From Clavulina sp. PMI_390 (taxonomy: Eukaryota; Basidiomycota; Agaricomycetes; Cantharellales; Hydnaceae), in the NCBI GenBank assembly GCA_015039315.1, contig WIDE01000081.1, positions 30,664 to 41,123 on the forward strand: a stretch of 10,460 bases of DNA, in the 5' to 3' direction. Within the stretch, counting starts at the first letter, position 1. Each line of letters begins with the position of its first letter. The notes beneath the pieces are model-generated. The model was not told the origin of the DNA and made no database searches. It saw only the letters and a program-made list of their open reading frames with translations. The position numbers were made by a program, and so were the translations under genes. Positions 1 through 7,423 of the stretch are shown here, piece by piece.

Positions 1-132
1 ACGTGGCTCTCATCCCTTGCGTCCTGAACGACACCCCCTTTTCACCCCTCTCACACCGTTCCACCGAAAAAGGCCACCCGGCCGTTCAATCAATCAACAC
101 CAGCCAAGACCAACATAGCGAAGCCCTCGTGT

Positions 133-1632
133 ATGATTATGGCAGGTGTTTCGCAAGATTACATGGCTAAAGGAGGATTCCCTATCAACAGCCTTCCAAC
201 TGAGCTCATCTCAAACATCTTCTTTGAGGGGCTGCAAACCTCAAGAGCGCTTTCTTCGACCTTAGAGGGAGTCAAAGTCAAAAATGATCCATACGAGGAA
301 CTACGTGCGAGGAACATGAGCGTGACAAAGTATCTCAACCACATAACTTCCGTCTCCTCCTCACTCCGTCAAATAGCCTTGGGTGACACTCGTCTCTGGG
401 CAGTTATCGTGTGGGTAGGCCGCCAAAAGGCGCCTTCAGATGACTCATCAGCCATCATAGATTGTGCCCGCGTTAACGCCTATCTTGAACGATCTCAAAA
501 CGCCATGTTGAGGGTCGTCGTCATCGATTGTCACGGACCGCCTGTTCCCCCGGGATGCAAAGCAGTGTGGAAAACCCTTCTGCCTCACATCCACCACTGT
601 AAACAACTCTCAATCGTGATGCCTAAATTATCCCGTTCTCGCCTCAATGGATCAAGCGGAACATTAGATACCTTTATCCCCTTCCCTATGGCTATGCCAT
701 GTCTAGAGCTGTTGACGCTTAGCGGGACCGTCATAACCCGTAGTGACACGGTATTAAAACCTCAGGAAAATAACGCAACCCCAAGCCTTCAGACTCTCAA
801 GGTCGATCTCGTTGGTTCTGCTCACAAACTCCTGAAGAGTTTCACCCCCTTCTGTACCACTCTCCGCGAAGCTGTCTTCGTTGATACAGCAAGCGTATCG
901 GAGGTGCCTATCATCTATGATATCATAAATTTGTGTGCTAGCACCTTAGAAAAACTCAAGATTGAGTACCCCGCAAGCTTTATAGGCCCTAGCGAGCCCA
1001 TTGTCCTTCCACACTTGGTTGAGTTGACCATCGCGTCTGATCTGAACTTCTCGTTCAGAGGGTTCTTACTATCGCCCCGCTTGAAGCGCCTGCAGGTTCT
1101 GAGGAAGGACCCATACCAATCTGATGATGTACACCCCCCAACAAACCCATTCCCTCGTGCCCACTATCCGTGCTCTGAGCTTGCTGAATTCATCATCAGG
1201 ACACCTCCGTCCAACAAGATTGGATGGGTTGAGAGCACTTTTCTGCCGTTCCTGGAAGATCAAAGTGGACTCAAAGTGGTGCAAGTTTATATGTCTCGGG
1301 GTCAAACCAGCCGATTGGTCCATTATCTTGCTGATCCTGCGGTCAAGACCTCCAGCACTGACGAGCCAAGTGCGACCGAGAATGTAGCGGGCCGTCTTAT
1401 CAAACCGCATCCCTTGCTGCAGTCACTAACACTCGTTCACAAAACTCCACGGTTGAATAGACCATCGGCAGAACGAGATCTTATGACCAAGGGGCCTATT
1501 GACCGCCTGATGAAGACCCGGCCGGTGTTGTGTCTAACAGTAGACGCTTCGCTGATTTACTTCGAAACGGAAGAGGAGAAGAGGGAGCTGAGGCAAGATT
1601 ATGGCGAAAGATTGAAATTACGTCCATTCTAG
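133..1632 (+). CDS. F-box-like protein A (tandem paralog 1), 499 aa
   Basis: Single uninterrupted exon. Residues 20-95 read as an F-box-like domain in the form common in Agaricomycetes: LPTELISNIFFEGL at 21-34 and LRQIALGDTRLW at 78-89, ending in the usual R-L-W. The middle (about 180-440) has repeated L-x-x-L-x-[LIV] stretches such as LELLTLSG, LQTLKVDL, LEKLKIEY and LVELTIAS, which suggests a degenerate leucine-rich fold. A C-terminal block (463-496, with LTVDASL at 468-474) recurs in the paralogs at 3899 and 5669. By family knowledge such proteins bind Skp1 through the F-box and recruit substrates to an SCF ubiquitin ligase; the substrate is unknown. Two in-frame ATGs compete: 133 has T at -3, while 139 has A at -3 and G at +4 and may be the true start. 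The leader (about 20-65) is pyrimidine-rich. The gene converges on the WW-domain gene. Confidence 0.82.
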   Translation: MIMAGVSQDYMAKGGFPINSLPTELISNIFFEGLQTSRALSSTLEGVKVKNDPYEELRARNMSVTKYLNHITSVSSSLRQIALGDTRLWAVIVWVGRQKAPSDDSSAIIDCARVNAYLERSQNAMLRVVVIDCHGPPVPPGCKAVWKTLLPHIHHCKQLSIVMPKLSRSRLNGSSGTLDTFIPFPMAMPCLELLTLSGTVITRSDTVLKPQENNATPSLQTLKVDLVGSAHKLLKSFTPFCTTLREAVFVDTASVSEVPIIYDIINLCASTLEKLKIEYPASFIGPSEPIVLPHLVELTIASDLNFSFRGFLLSPRLKRLQVLRKDPYQSDDVHPPTNPFPRAHYPCSELAEFIIRTPPSNKIGWVESTFLPFLEDQSGLKVVQVYMSRGQTSRLVHYLADPAVKTSSTDEPSATENVAGRLIKPHPLLQSLTLVHKTPRLNRPSAERDLMTKGPIDRLMKTRPVLCLTVDASLIYFETEEEKRELRQDYGERLKLRPF

Positions 1633-1751
1633 GTAACACATTCCTGTCAAAGACCTCAATAAGAAATTAATGTCATGATGCTGGCATCAGTTTAGTAAAT
1701 TCAATGTGAGGGGTATGTGACACACTCTCAATGAACGGAAATTGAGCCTGT

Positions 1752-2674
1752 TTAGTAACCACCAACTAAATCGCCTATATAACACCATAGATATTAGTAT
1801 CAGTCGCCCAGCTACACTACTCTCGCAGAGATAGAACATACCAAGTAACAAACCACCAGAAAGAGTACCAAGTGTAGTGCCGCCTCCACCAAGGCCTCCG
1901 CCGCCCCCTTGACGCCTGCCATAGGGTGTGGAACCGTTCGCGTAGGGATCCTCGTACATGGGACCACCATACGCATTCATTGCTGGTCGATCATACTGTT
2001 GACCTCGTTGAGCAGAATGACCGGCCTGCTGGCGCCGTCGCTGCTCTTGTGCCTCTATCTGCTGCATGCGGGCAGCTACCATCGCGTTACGGCGCTCATA
2101 GTACTGGCGCTCCTGTTCTTTCCTGCGCCGCTCGTGCATCTGACGTGCAGCTTCGCGTTCCTCCTTGGTGCCGATTGCTTTCTGTTTGAGCTTGCTAAGG
2201 AGCCCTTGCTTCTTAGTGGGCGGTGCTAACGTGGAAGTAAGCGGCTCAGAAGAGGCCTGGGCAAGTTCATTTTCGTCGTCGTGACGAGCTTGTTTGTCCT
2301 CTGGATACTCGGACGACTGGACTTTGTCACTGAACCCGGGAGGTGGATGCTCCAGATGGTTGTTCTCCAGGTCTTCAACGTTAGAGCCATCATCGCCCCT
2401 ATGTGTGAGCATGAATTCGGGATCGTCTAGAGGGTGGACCCATATGGATCGAGGAGGGTTGGCTAGCGTATCGACAAAGTAGTCACGATCCGACTGCAAC
2501 TTAGGTTAATACCAGCACAATCGAAGGGACGGAATATTGCCAGCTTACCTGACTGTCGTGCTCTTTGATCCATCCCGCGGGTAAGTCCCGCCTTTCATAT
2601 AGCGGGGGTGGCTCCCAAAGGGCTGAGGACGACTGGGAGACATCAGCGTCAGGGCTTAAACGAGTGTCAGACAT
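1752..2674 (-). CDS. WW-domain protein, 3 exons, 266 aa (Wwm1-like architecture)
   Basis: Exons 2674..2549, 2493..1842 and 1774..1752 join to an 801-nt frame. Intron 1 (2548..2494, 55 nt, GTAAGC...TTGCAG, phase 0) splits the WW domain. Intron 2 (1841..1775, 67 nt, GTATGT...TATAG, CTAAT branch, phase 1) replaces an unspliced hydrophobic read-through with the short end GGLLLGDLVGGY. The WW domain lies at residues 31-63 with W35 (LPAGW) and W60 (PPRSIWVHP). The W-W spacing is slightly longer than in animal WW domains, as in the fungal family with a PPRSIWVHP loop. Residues 139-198 form a charged, probably helical segment (LLSKLKQKAIGTKEERE onward), followed by a Tyr/Gln/Gly-rich tail. WW domains bind proline-rich motifs. 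N-terminal WW plus a low-complexity, Gly/Leu-rich C-terminus resembles yeast Wwm1, a metacaspase-interacting protein; this specific link is inference. The ATG at 2674 follows a TATA box by about 55 nt. Confidence 0.85.
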
Positions 2675-2727
2675 GAGAGGATTGTGGGAGTGGGAGTGAA
2701 GCGGCGGGATAGCAGGCTCAAAGTGAG

Positions 2728-2735
2728 CTTATATA
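2728..2735 (-). promoter_or_regulatory. TATA box of the WW-domain gene
   Basis: Read on the minus strand this is TATATAAG, about 54-61 nt upstream of the ATG at 2674. It is followed by a pyrimidine-rich stretch (CACTCCCACTCCCAC) just before the start codon. The spacing fits a transcription start about 30 nt downstream and a short 5' leader. Position and sequence are seen; function is inferred. Confidence 0.5.
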
Positions 2736-3898
2736 GCCTAAGTAGAATGTAAGTCTCGGTGGTCACGGAAAGGGCGGCGGAGCCGAAGCCATTCAAATCC
2801 CAACCACTGGCTCGGCCCAGCTCCTTTTTCCATATGGTGCCGCGGTCAGTAGGATTACTGAAAGTGACCATTCTTTTCCGATCAACTGACTAGTTTCGGA
2901 TACATTCCAGAGCTGTGGGGCTCGTCACGAAGGTCACAAGCGAAGGTTTCGCTGCGTAAGCGCAAGGCTTGGCACAAGAGTCGAAGCCGCCTTGTCTGGC
3001 TAGTAACCAACTACATAGGGGTTCGAGCTTAGTTTAATAGCCCTATCTGGGACACATACGTTGAATTATGCTTTAAGCTGAGTTTGGCTTGACATCCGCG
3101 TTCAAACCAATTAGCTCTTGCTCATGAGTCGCGCGAAATGGCAATTTTTTTTTTTTTTTTTTTTTTTGGGGGGGGGGGGGTAATGTGTTTGAGCCGTTTG
3201 AGAAGGAAGTAGAGATATCTGCAAATCTCTGCTCAGGTGATATAGACGCAATCCATTGTACTTGACACTAAAGCAGCCATTTTGATGGCAATAAATGAAA
3301 TCTTCCGATGGGCAGTCTTAGCACATCAGATGCGCTTGTGTTGCTATTGATTGATATCCCACTGGCTTTTTGTCCATGATACTCTTGTGAAGGCTCGGTT
3401 CTGTAAGGGCACATTCTAGAGGAGCGTTACCAAGAGCGACGATCAAAGCCTGGTGGTCAGAGTTAAATCTTCACAGGGCCTCCAGGTACTAGAATTCGAG
3501 ACGGATCAGGGAGCAAATAAACGTTTAATCCTCTCCCAAGAAGGTGCCATGGATTTTTGAATGTTTGGCTGACTGTCTAGCTGAATCACCTAAGCTAAAT
3601 ATTGCCATCAAGAACGAATGCCAAACGGATAATCCGAAATGACTATTTCTTAGATATCAGGGAAAACAGGTTTGGAGGCACAGACACCGACTCTTAGCGC
3701 GCTAATGGTTTAATGTCAGGAGGAGCGTGACTAGTTGGCATCAGCGTGACTGCCAGTGATGGACACGTATTTGGTTTGCCGAGTTTCTCCCACGACCTTC
3801 ATAGCCAACCTGCGGCACATCACCGCCCAGCTTTCTAGGTCTGTGCCTGCCCAAGGATATCCATCCAGGTCTCGGCGTGCTTACACTCACCACCAAGA
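2736..3898. other. Intergenic region between divergent WW gene and F-box-like gene B
   Basis: About 1.1 kb with no convincing coding exon on either strand. It should contain the upstream promoter of the WW gene and the promoter of F-box-like gene B. No clear TATA box was found near 3899. The only outstanding structure is the T23-G13 tract at 3145-3180. No terminal repeats, tRNA or transposon remnants were recognised. Confidence 0.5.
3145..3180. repeat. T23-G13 homopolymer junction
   Basis: Twenty-three consecutive T (3145-3167) are followed directly by thirteen consecutive G (3168-3180), counted from the sequence. It lies in the gene-free interval. On the opposite strand it reads C13-A23. 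Such tracts are prone to length variation and to assembly error. The G run could form a quadruplex, and the T run disfavours nucleosomes. Confidence 0.9.
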
Positions 3899-5416
3899 AT
3901 GAATGCGTTATCGCCAGCGTCAGTAGCTCAATCAGGTACAAGACTAACCAGCCTGCCATCTGAACTCTTGTGTCAAATCTTTTGGGAAGGCGTGTCTGAG
4001 TATCTACCCAAAAAGATACCCATGACGCTGAATGATACATCTTCTCAAAATCTCTTTTGCGCAAATAGGACTTTCATTAGACATCTGAATGTCATAACTT
4101 CCATCTCATCCTTCCTTCGTCAAATTGCTCTTGGTGATCCCCGCCTGTGGGGGATCGTCATATGGGTGAGCCGCCGAACTGCTAACATGGGCGCAGACAA
4201 CGAACTATTTCTCATGAGGGAGTCCGAACGTGTCACCGCGTTCCTCGTGCGTTCGAGAAACACCACCCTGAATATTTCATTCCTGGGCCTTGAAACCTCC
4301 CTCCCACATCACCAGAGGCTCTGGCTCGTTGTAACACCTCATTTGACTCGGTGCCGTCGTCTCACTCTACTTCTCCATAAGACTTTCCGTCCGTACCACG
4401 ATGGACCGCCTGCTACCCTCAACACATGCATGCCGCTCCCCACTGGTATGAGGTCTCTAGAATCCCTCAACATCAGCGGCATACTGCTTCCAGGCCATAT
4501 CACGCTTTTTGATCCACCCCAAGGAGAAAACCCCGCGCCTCATCTACGAGAGGTTATGATTGACGTTCACGGCTCCCCTAACATGCTCTTACAGAGTCTG
4601 CTGCCCGAACCCCCTTCTCTCCGAAAAGCCGCATTCATTCACATCCCAACAGCTACGGAAGGTTCCAGCATTTACAAAATCATACGATCCAGCTCCCACA
4701 CGTTGCGAAAGCTCCGGCTTGACGGTCTCACAGCCCTTCAACTCTTCGAAGATCCTATTGTGCTTCGACGGTTGGTGCAGCTGACAATCTCATCCGGACC
4801 AGACTTATCGTTTACCCAATCCCTTATCACTCCTCGCTTGAACACCTTGTGTATTTGCGGAAAAAGCAAATATGGTTCTGGAAATACACCCTCAACGATC
4901 AACTCACCGCTTCCCTACCATCAGGAATGGCGGCACCTTACCACTGTAATCATCAATAAACTTCCTTCTACAAGCATCGAATGGATGCACGAAGCTCTTT
5001 TGCCCTTCTTGCTGGTGCAGGACAGACTCCAGTCACTCTACATGACTGCGTCCCAAGATCAGATCATTCAACTCATCAACTATCTTGTCCTAGAGCGAGA
5101 AAACAACGAGTTAGAGCAGGGAGAAAGCAGCTCTCAGCAACAACCTTTCCCTCACCCATATCTACGTTTCCTGACGCTCGAGGATGAAGGACCACCGACT
5201 TCCTCGCCAAATCAAAACGGAATTCGCCCAGACATGATCACGGACCTACTAAAACGGAGGGCAGTGATACACCTCACAGTTGATGCTTCGCTAGTTCTTT
5301 TTGAGTCAGCGAAAAGGAGGGGCAAGGTGTTGAGGAGATTTGGTCAAAGACTAAATATTAAACAAGGGTTGTCGGTTTGCGATAGTATAGATGAGCTTGG
5401 TCCTATAATCTACTGA
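3899..5416 (+). CDS. F-box-like protein B (tandem paralog 2), 505 aa
   Basis: Single open exon, paralogous to the gene at 133-1632. The F-box-like block runs from LPSELLCQIFWEGV (19-32) to LRQIALGDPRLW (73-84). The stretch from ITSISSFLRQIALGD to RLW is almost identical to paralog A, and the following WV residues are kept in all three copies. LRR-like hydrophobic periodicity covers about 140-330 (LESLNISG, LRKLRLDG, LVQLTISS). The C-terminal block has LTVDASL at 459-465 and then RRFGQRL. It carries about 20 residues more at the C-terminus than its siblings. The expected role is Skp1-binding substrate adaptor of an SCF ubiquitin ligase, by family; the target is unknown. The ATG at 3899 has A at -3, and no upstream in-frame ATG fits the family better. 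It lies 252 nt upstream of paralog C on the same strand. Confidence 0.83.
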   Translation: MNALSPASVAQSGTRLTSLPSELLCQIFWEGVSEYLPKKIPMTLNDTSSQNLFCANRTFIRHLNVITSISSFLRQIALGDPRLWGIVIWVSRRTANMGADNELFLMRESERVTAFLVRSRNTTLNISFLGLETSLPHHQRLWLVVTPHLTRCRRLTLLLHKTFRPYHDGPPATLNTCMPLPTGMRSLESLNISGILLPGHITLFDPPQGENPAPHLREVMIDVHGSPNMLLQSLLPEPPSLRKAAFIHIPTATEGSSIYKIIRSSSHTLRKLRLDGLTALQLFEDPIVLRRLVQLTISSGPDLSFTQSLITPRLNTLCICGKSKYGSGNTPSTINSPLPYHQEWRHLTTVIINKLPSTSIEWMHEALLPFLLVQDRLQSLYMTASQDQIIQLINYLVLERENNELEQGESSSQQQPFPHPYLRFLTLEDEGPPTSSPNQNGIRPDMITDLLKRRAVIHLTVDASLVLFESAKRRGKVLRRFGQRLNIKQGLSVCDSIDELGPIIY

Positions 5417-5494
5417 TAGGGTTCGGGCTGATGTCAACTGAAAGTCAGCAAGGAGGTGTAGATGAAACAGGATCTGTAATATTCGACGACCGGA

Positions 5495-5501
5495 TATAAA
5501 T
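5495..5501 (+). promoter_or_regulatory. Possible TATA box for F-box-like gene C
   Basis: TATAAAT lies in the 252-nt spacer between paralogs B and C, about 168 nt before the ATG at 5669. The distance suits a promoter if the leader carries an intron. It could equally be part of an AT-rich 3' region of paralog B. Confidence 0.25.
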
Positions 5502-5584
5502 TACCCCGTTACATTGATAGAAAATAGAGTGACTGATCAACCATCGACAAGGCAACTACACCAGCATGGGAAGCAGGGGGATCT

Positions 5585-5656
5585 GTGACTCAGATTTCGT
5601 GACAGCTCCACACCTTTCCCTACCCATCCACGTCACTAACCTTATCCGTGATATAG
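5585..5656 (+). other. Candidate 5'-leader intron of F-box-like gene C
   Basis: The stretch begins GTGACT, has a CACTAAC branch-like site at about 5634-5640, and ends GATATAG. It finishes 12 nt before the ATG at 5669. Its length (72 nt) matches the introns seen elsewhere in the window. It lies outside the coding frame, so no reading-frame test is available. Confidence 0.3.
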
Positions 5657-5668
5657 AATCCAACGCCC

Positions 5669-7111
5669 ATGGCATCAATGAACATTACTTCTTTGCCAAC
5701 TGAGATTATAATCGAGACCATCTGGCTGGGCATGCCGCCCTCCGCACAAAGACTCTACGATGGCTTGCTCAACCCATTTCAATTTCGAGAGCTTTCTCTT
5801 CGCAACAGATCCGTAATCAAATATCTGAATCTTATCACTTCTATATCTTCCCTCTTCCGAAGCATTGCTCTAAATGATGCTCGCTTGTGGTCTACTATCA
5901 CATGGGTAAAACCTCCCAATATCGCCCCCAAGATTGAGTCCGAATACTCTCGTATTACCCAGTATGTCGAGAGATCGCGGCGCGCGCTTCTGGACATATT
6001 ATACGTTGGGGATCAATTGCTACGATCTCAAAGTGAGATGATGTGGTTTGCGGTCGCGCCTCATCTCTATCGCTCTCGGCGACTTACAGTTGCCTTCTCA
6101 CCAAGCGCAAGATCTTCTCTTGCTGGAAGGACCGCCACGCTGAACGTTTGCCTACCCATAATGACTCCCATGAATTCTCTCGAAACCTTGAGTCTCAGCG
6201 GGAGGCTAATACCAGATCATATCCCATCATTCCAGCTCCAAGGAGAAAAGCCCGCACCCCTTCTTAAGGAGCTCTACCTGGATATTATCGACTCCGCCGC
6301 TACCATCATGCTGGGATTAACAGCGCCATCTCCTCCATCCCTCTCCAAGGCATACTTTGTGGATGACAATGACGAAGCCACAGTCCCTAGCGTGTACAAA
6401 ATCTTGTGGTCAAGCCGCCACGCGCTGCAGACACTTAGGATCGACTATCCGGCGAGTTATGTGCATGAACACGCTTTTAATGGACCAGTCGAGTTCCCAC
6501 TTCTCACTCACCTGACGATCGCCGCGGATCCGAATTTCTCATTCATATCACACCTCATTGCTCCCTCCTTGCTACATCTATGTATCAAAAGACAAAATCC
6601 CCGGGTAACAACATTAATAGCGTCGTTCATCACACCAAATTCCCTTATGTGGCCTTGTCTGTTATCACTCGACATTGTCAGCTTGCCATCCTATAGTGTC
6701 GATTGGCTTCACACAGTGTTTCTCCCAATACTCCGATGGCATGGAAATATCCAAAATTTGGATTTCTGCATCGGCGATGATCAGGTAGATCCACTTATAC
6801 ACTTCCTTGACTCCCCTGGGCCGTTCAATTCGGACCTCGTGGGCGAAAGGAAAGAGCACAGCTCTATAAACACTGCAGCTGAATATCCCTTGACCACACT
6901 TCCCAGCCTACGGGCATTGTCACTTACAGATGCTGAGGTATGGAGGTTTGATCAATTCCCACACAAAGAGCGCGTAGAGGCCATCACATCCCTGGTGAGG
7001 TACCGACCAGCGCTACAGCTCACAGCCGCGTTCTCGATAACTCGGGCGTCTGCTAAGATGGAAGCCACTTTAAAGGAGGAATTTCGGGATAGGGTGCGAC
7101 TGAAAGGCTGA
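5669..7111 (+). CDS. F-box-like protein C (tandem paralog 3), 480 aa
   Basis: Single open exon, the most diverged of the three tandem copies. The F-box-like block runs from LPTEIIIETIWLGM (9-22) to FRSIALNDARLW (63-74), and ITSISS immediately before it matches paralog B. LRR-like segments follow (LETLSLSG, LQTLRIDY, LTHLTIAADPNFSF); the last closely matches LVELTIASDLNFSF of paralog A. At the C-terminus LTAAFSI (451-457) replaces the LTVDASL of the other two, while the basic end with R-D-R-V-R-L-K is kept. Expected role by family: SCF ubiquitin-ligase adaptor with unknown substrate. The start at 5669 (ATGGCA) begins only eight residues before LPTEI; an in-frame ATG at 5678 is an alternative. 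The leader may hold a 72-nt intron (5585-5656). It converges on the membrane-protein gene at 7424. Confidence 0.82.
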   Translation: MASMNITSLPTEIIIETIWLGMPPSAQRLYDGLLNPFQFRELSLRNRSVIKYLNLITSISSLFRSIALNDARLWSTITWVKPPNIAPKIESEYSRITQYVERSRRALLDILYVGDQLLRSQSEMMWFAVAPHLYRSRRLTVAFSPSARSSLAGRTATLNVCLPIMTPMNSLETLSLSGRLIPDHIPSFQLQGEKPAPLLKELYLDIIDSAATIMLGLTAPSPPSLSKAYFVDDNDEATVPSVYKILWSSRHALQTLRIDYPASYVHEHAFNGPVEFPLLTHLTIAADPNFSFISHLIAPSLLHLCIKRQNPRVTTLIASFITPNSLMWPCLLSLDIVSLPSYSVDWLHTVFLPILRWHGNIQNLDFCIGDDQVDPLIHFLDSPGPFNSDLVGERKEHSSINTAAEYPLTTLPSLRALSLTDAEVWRFDQFPHKERVEAITSLVRYRPALQLTAAFSITRASAKMEATLKEEFRDRVRLKG

Positions 7112-7423
7112 TAGTACATGCTGAAAAGTGCCTCCAAAAGGTACAGATGTTGAGTCCAGCTTAGCACTATTGTTCACTCTAATCCCTGTTGTTTCAGGGC
7201 CTAACCTAATCATTAGAACGTTGATATGGATTATATCGTGCTGGTCCCCTCTGTAATCTCAAGGAAGCGAGGCACAGAGCTCTCAAAGTAGATTGCTCAT
7301 TTCATTCTCTGGGATCCGGATTGATGCTCATCCTCCCAAGGGCATACGATGTTCGTTACAATATCCGGCGCTGGATGATGGTCGGCAGGTGTACAGTGGC
7401 TACTAGAGAGCAAAGTCCACAAA
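7112..7423. other. Convergent intergenic spacer
   Basis: About 312 bp between the stop of F-box-like gene C (+) and the stop of the membrane-protein gene (-). It should hold both 3' untranslated regions. I see no further gene, repeat or RNA structure in it. Confidence 0.5.

Noticed and set aside
2656..2871. Minus-strand 71-codon ORF upstream of the WW gene
   Set aside because: It spans the TATA box, leader and start of the WW gene in another frame and has no protein-like features.
2960..3040. tRNA-like A-box and B-box fragments (AGTTGGTTA and CTTCGACTC on the minus strand; GGTTCGAGC on the plus strand)
   Set aside because: The box spacing is wrong and no cloverleaf with an acceptor stem could be drawn.
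3694..3705. Perfect 12-bp palindrome TTAGCGCGCTAA about 190 bp upstream of F-box-like gene B
   Set aside because: Two or three 12-bp palindromes are expected by chance in a window of this size, and there is no second copy.
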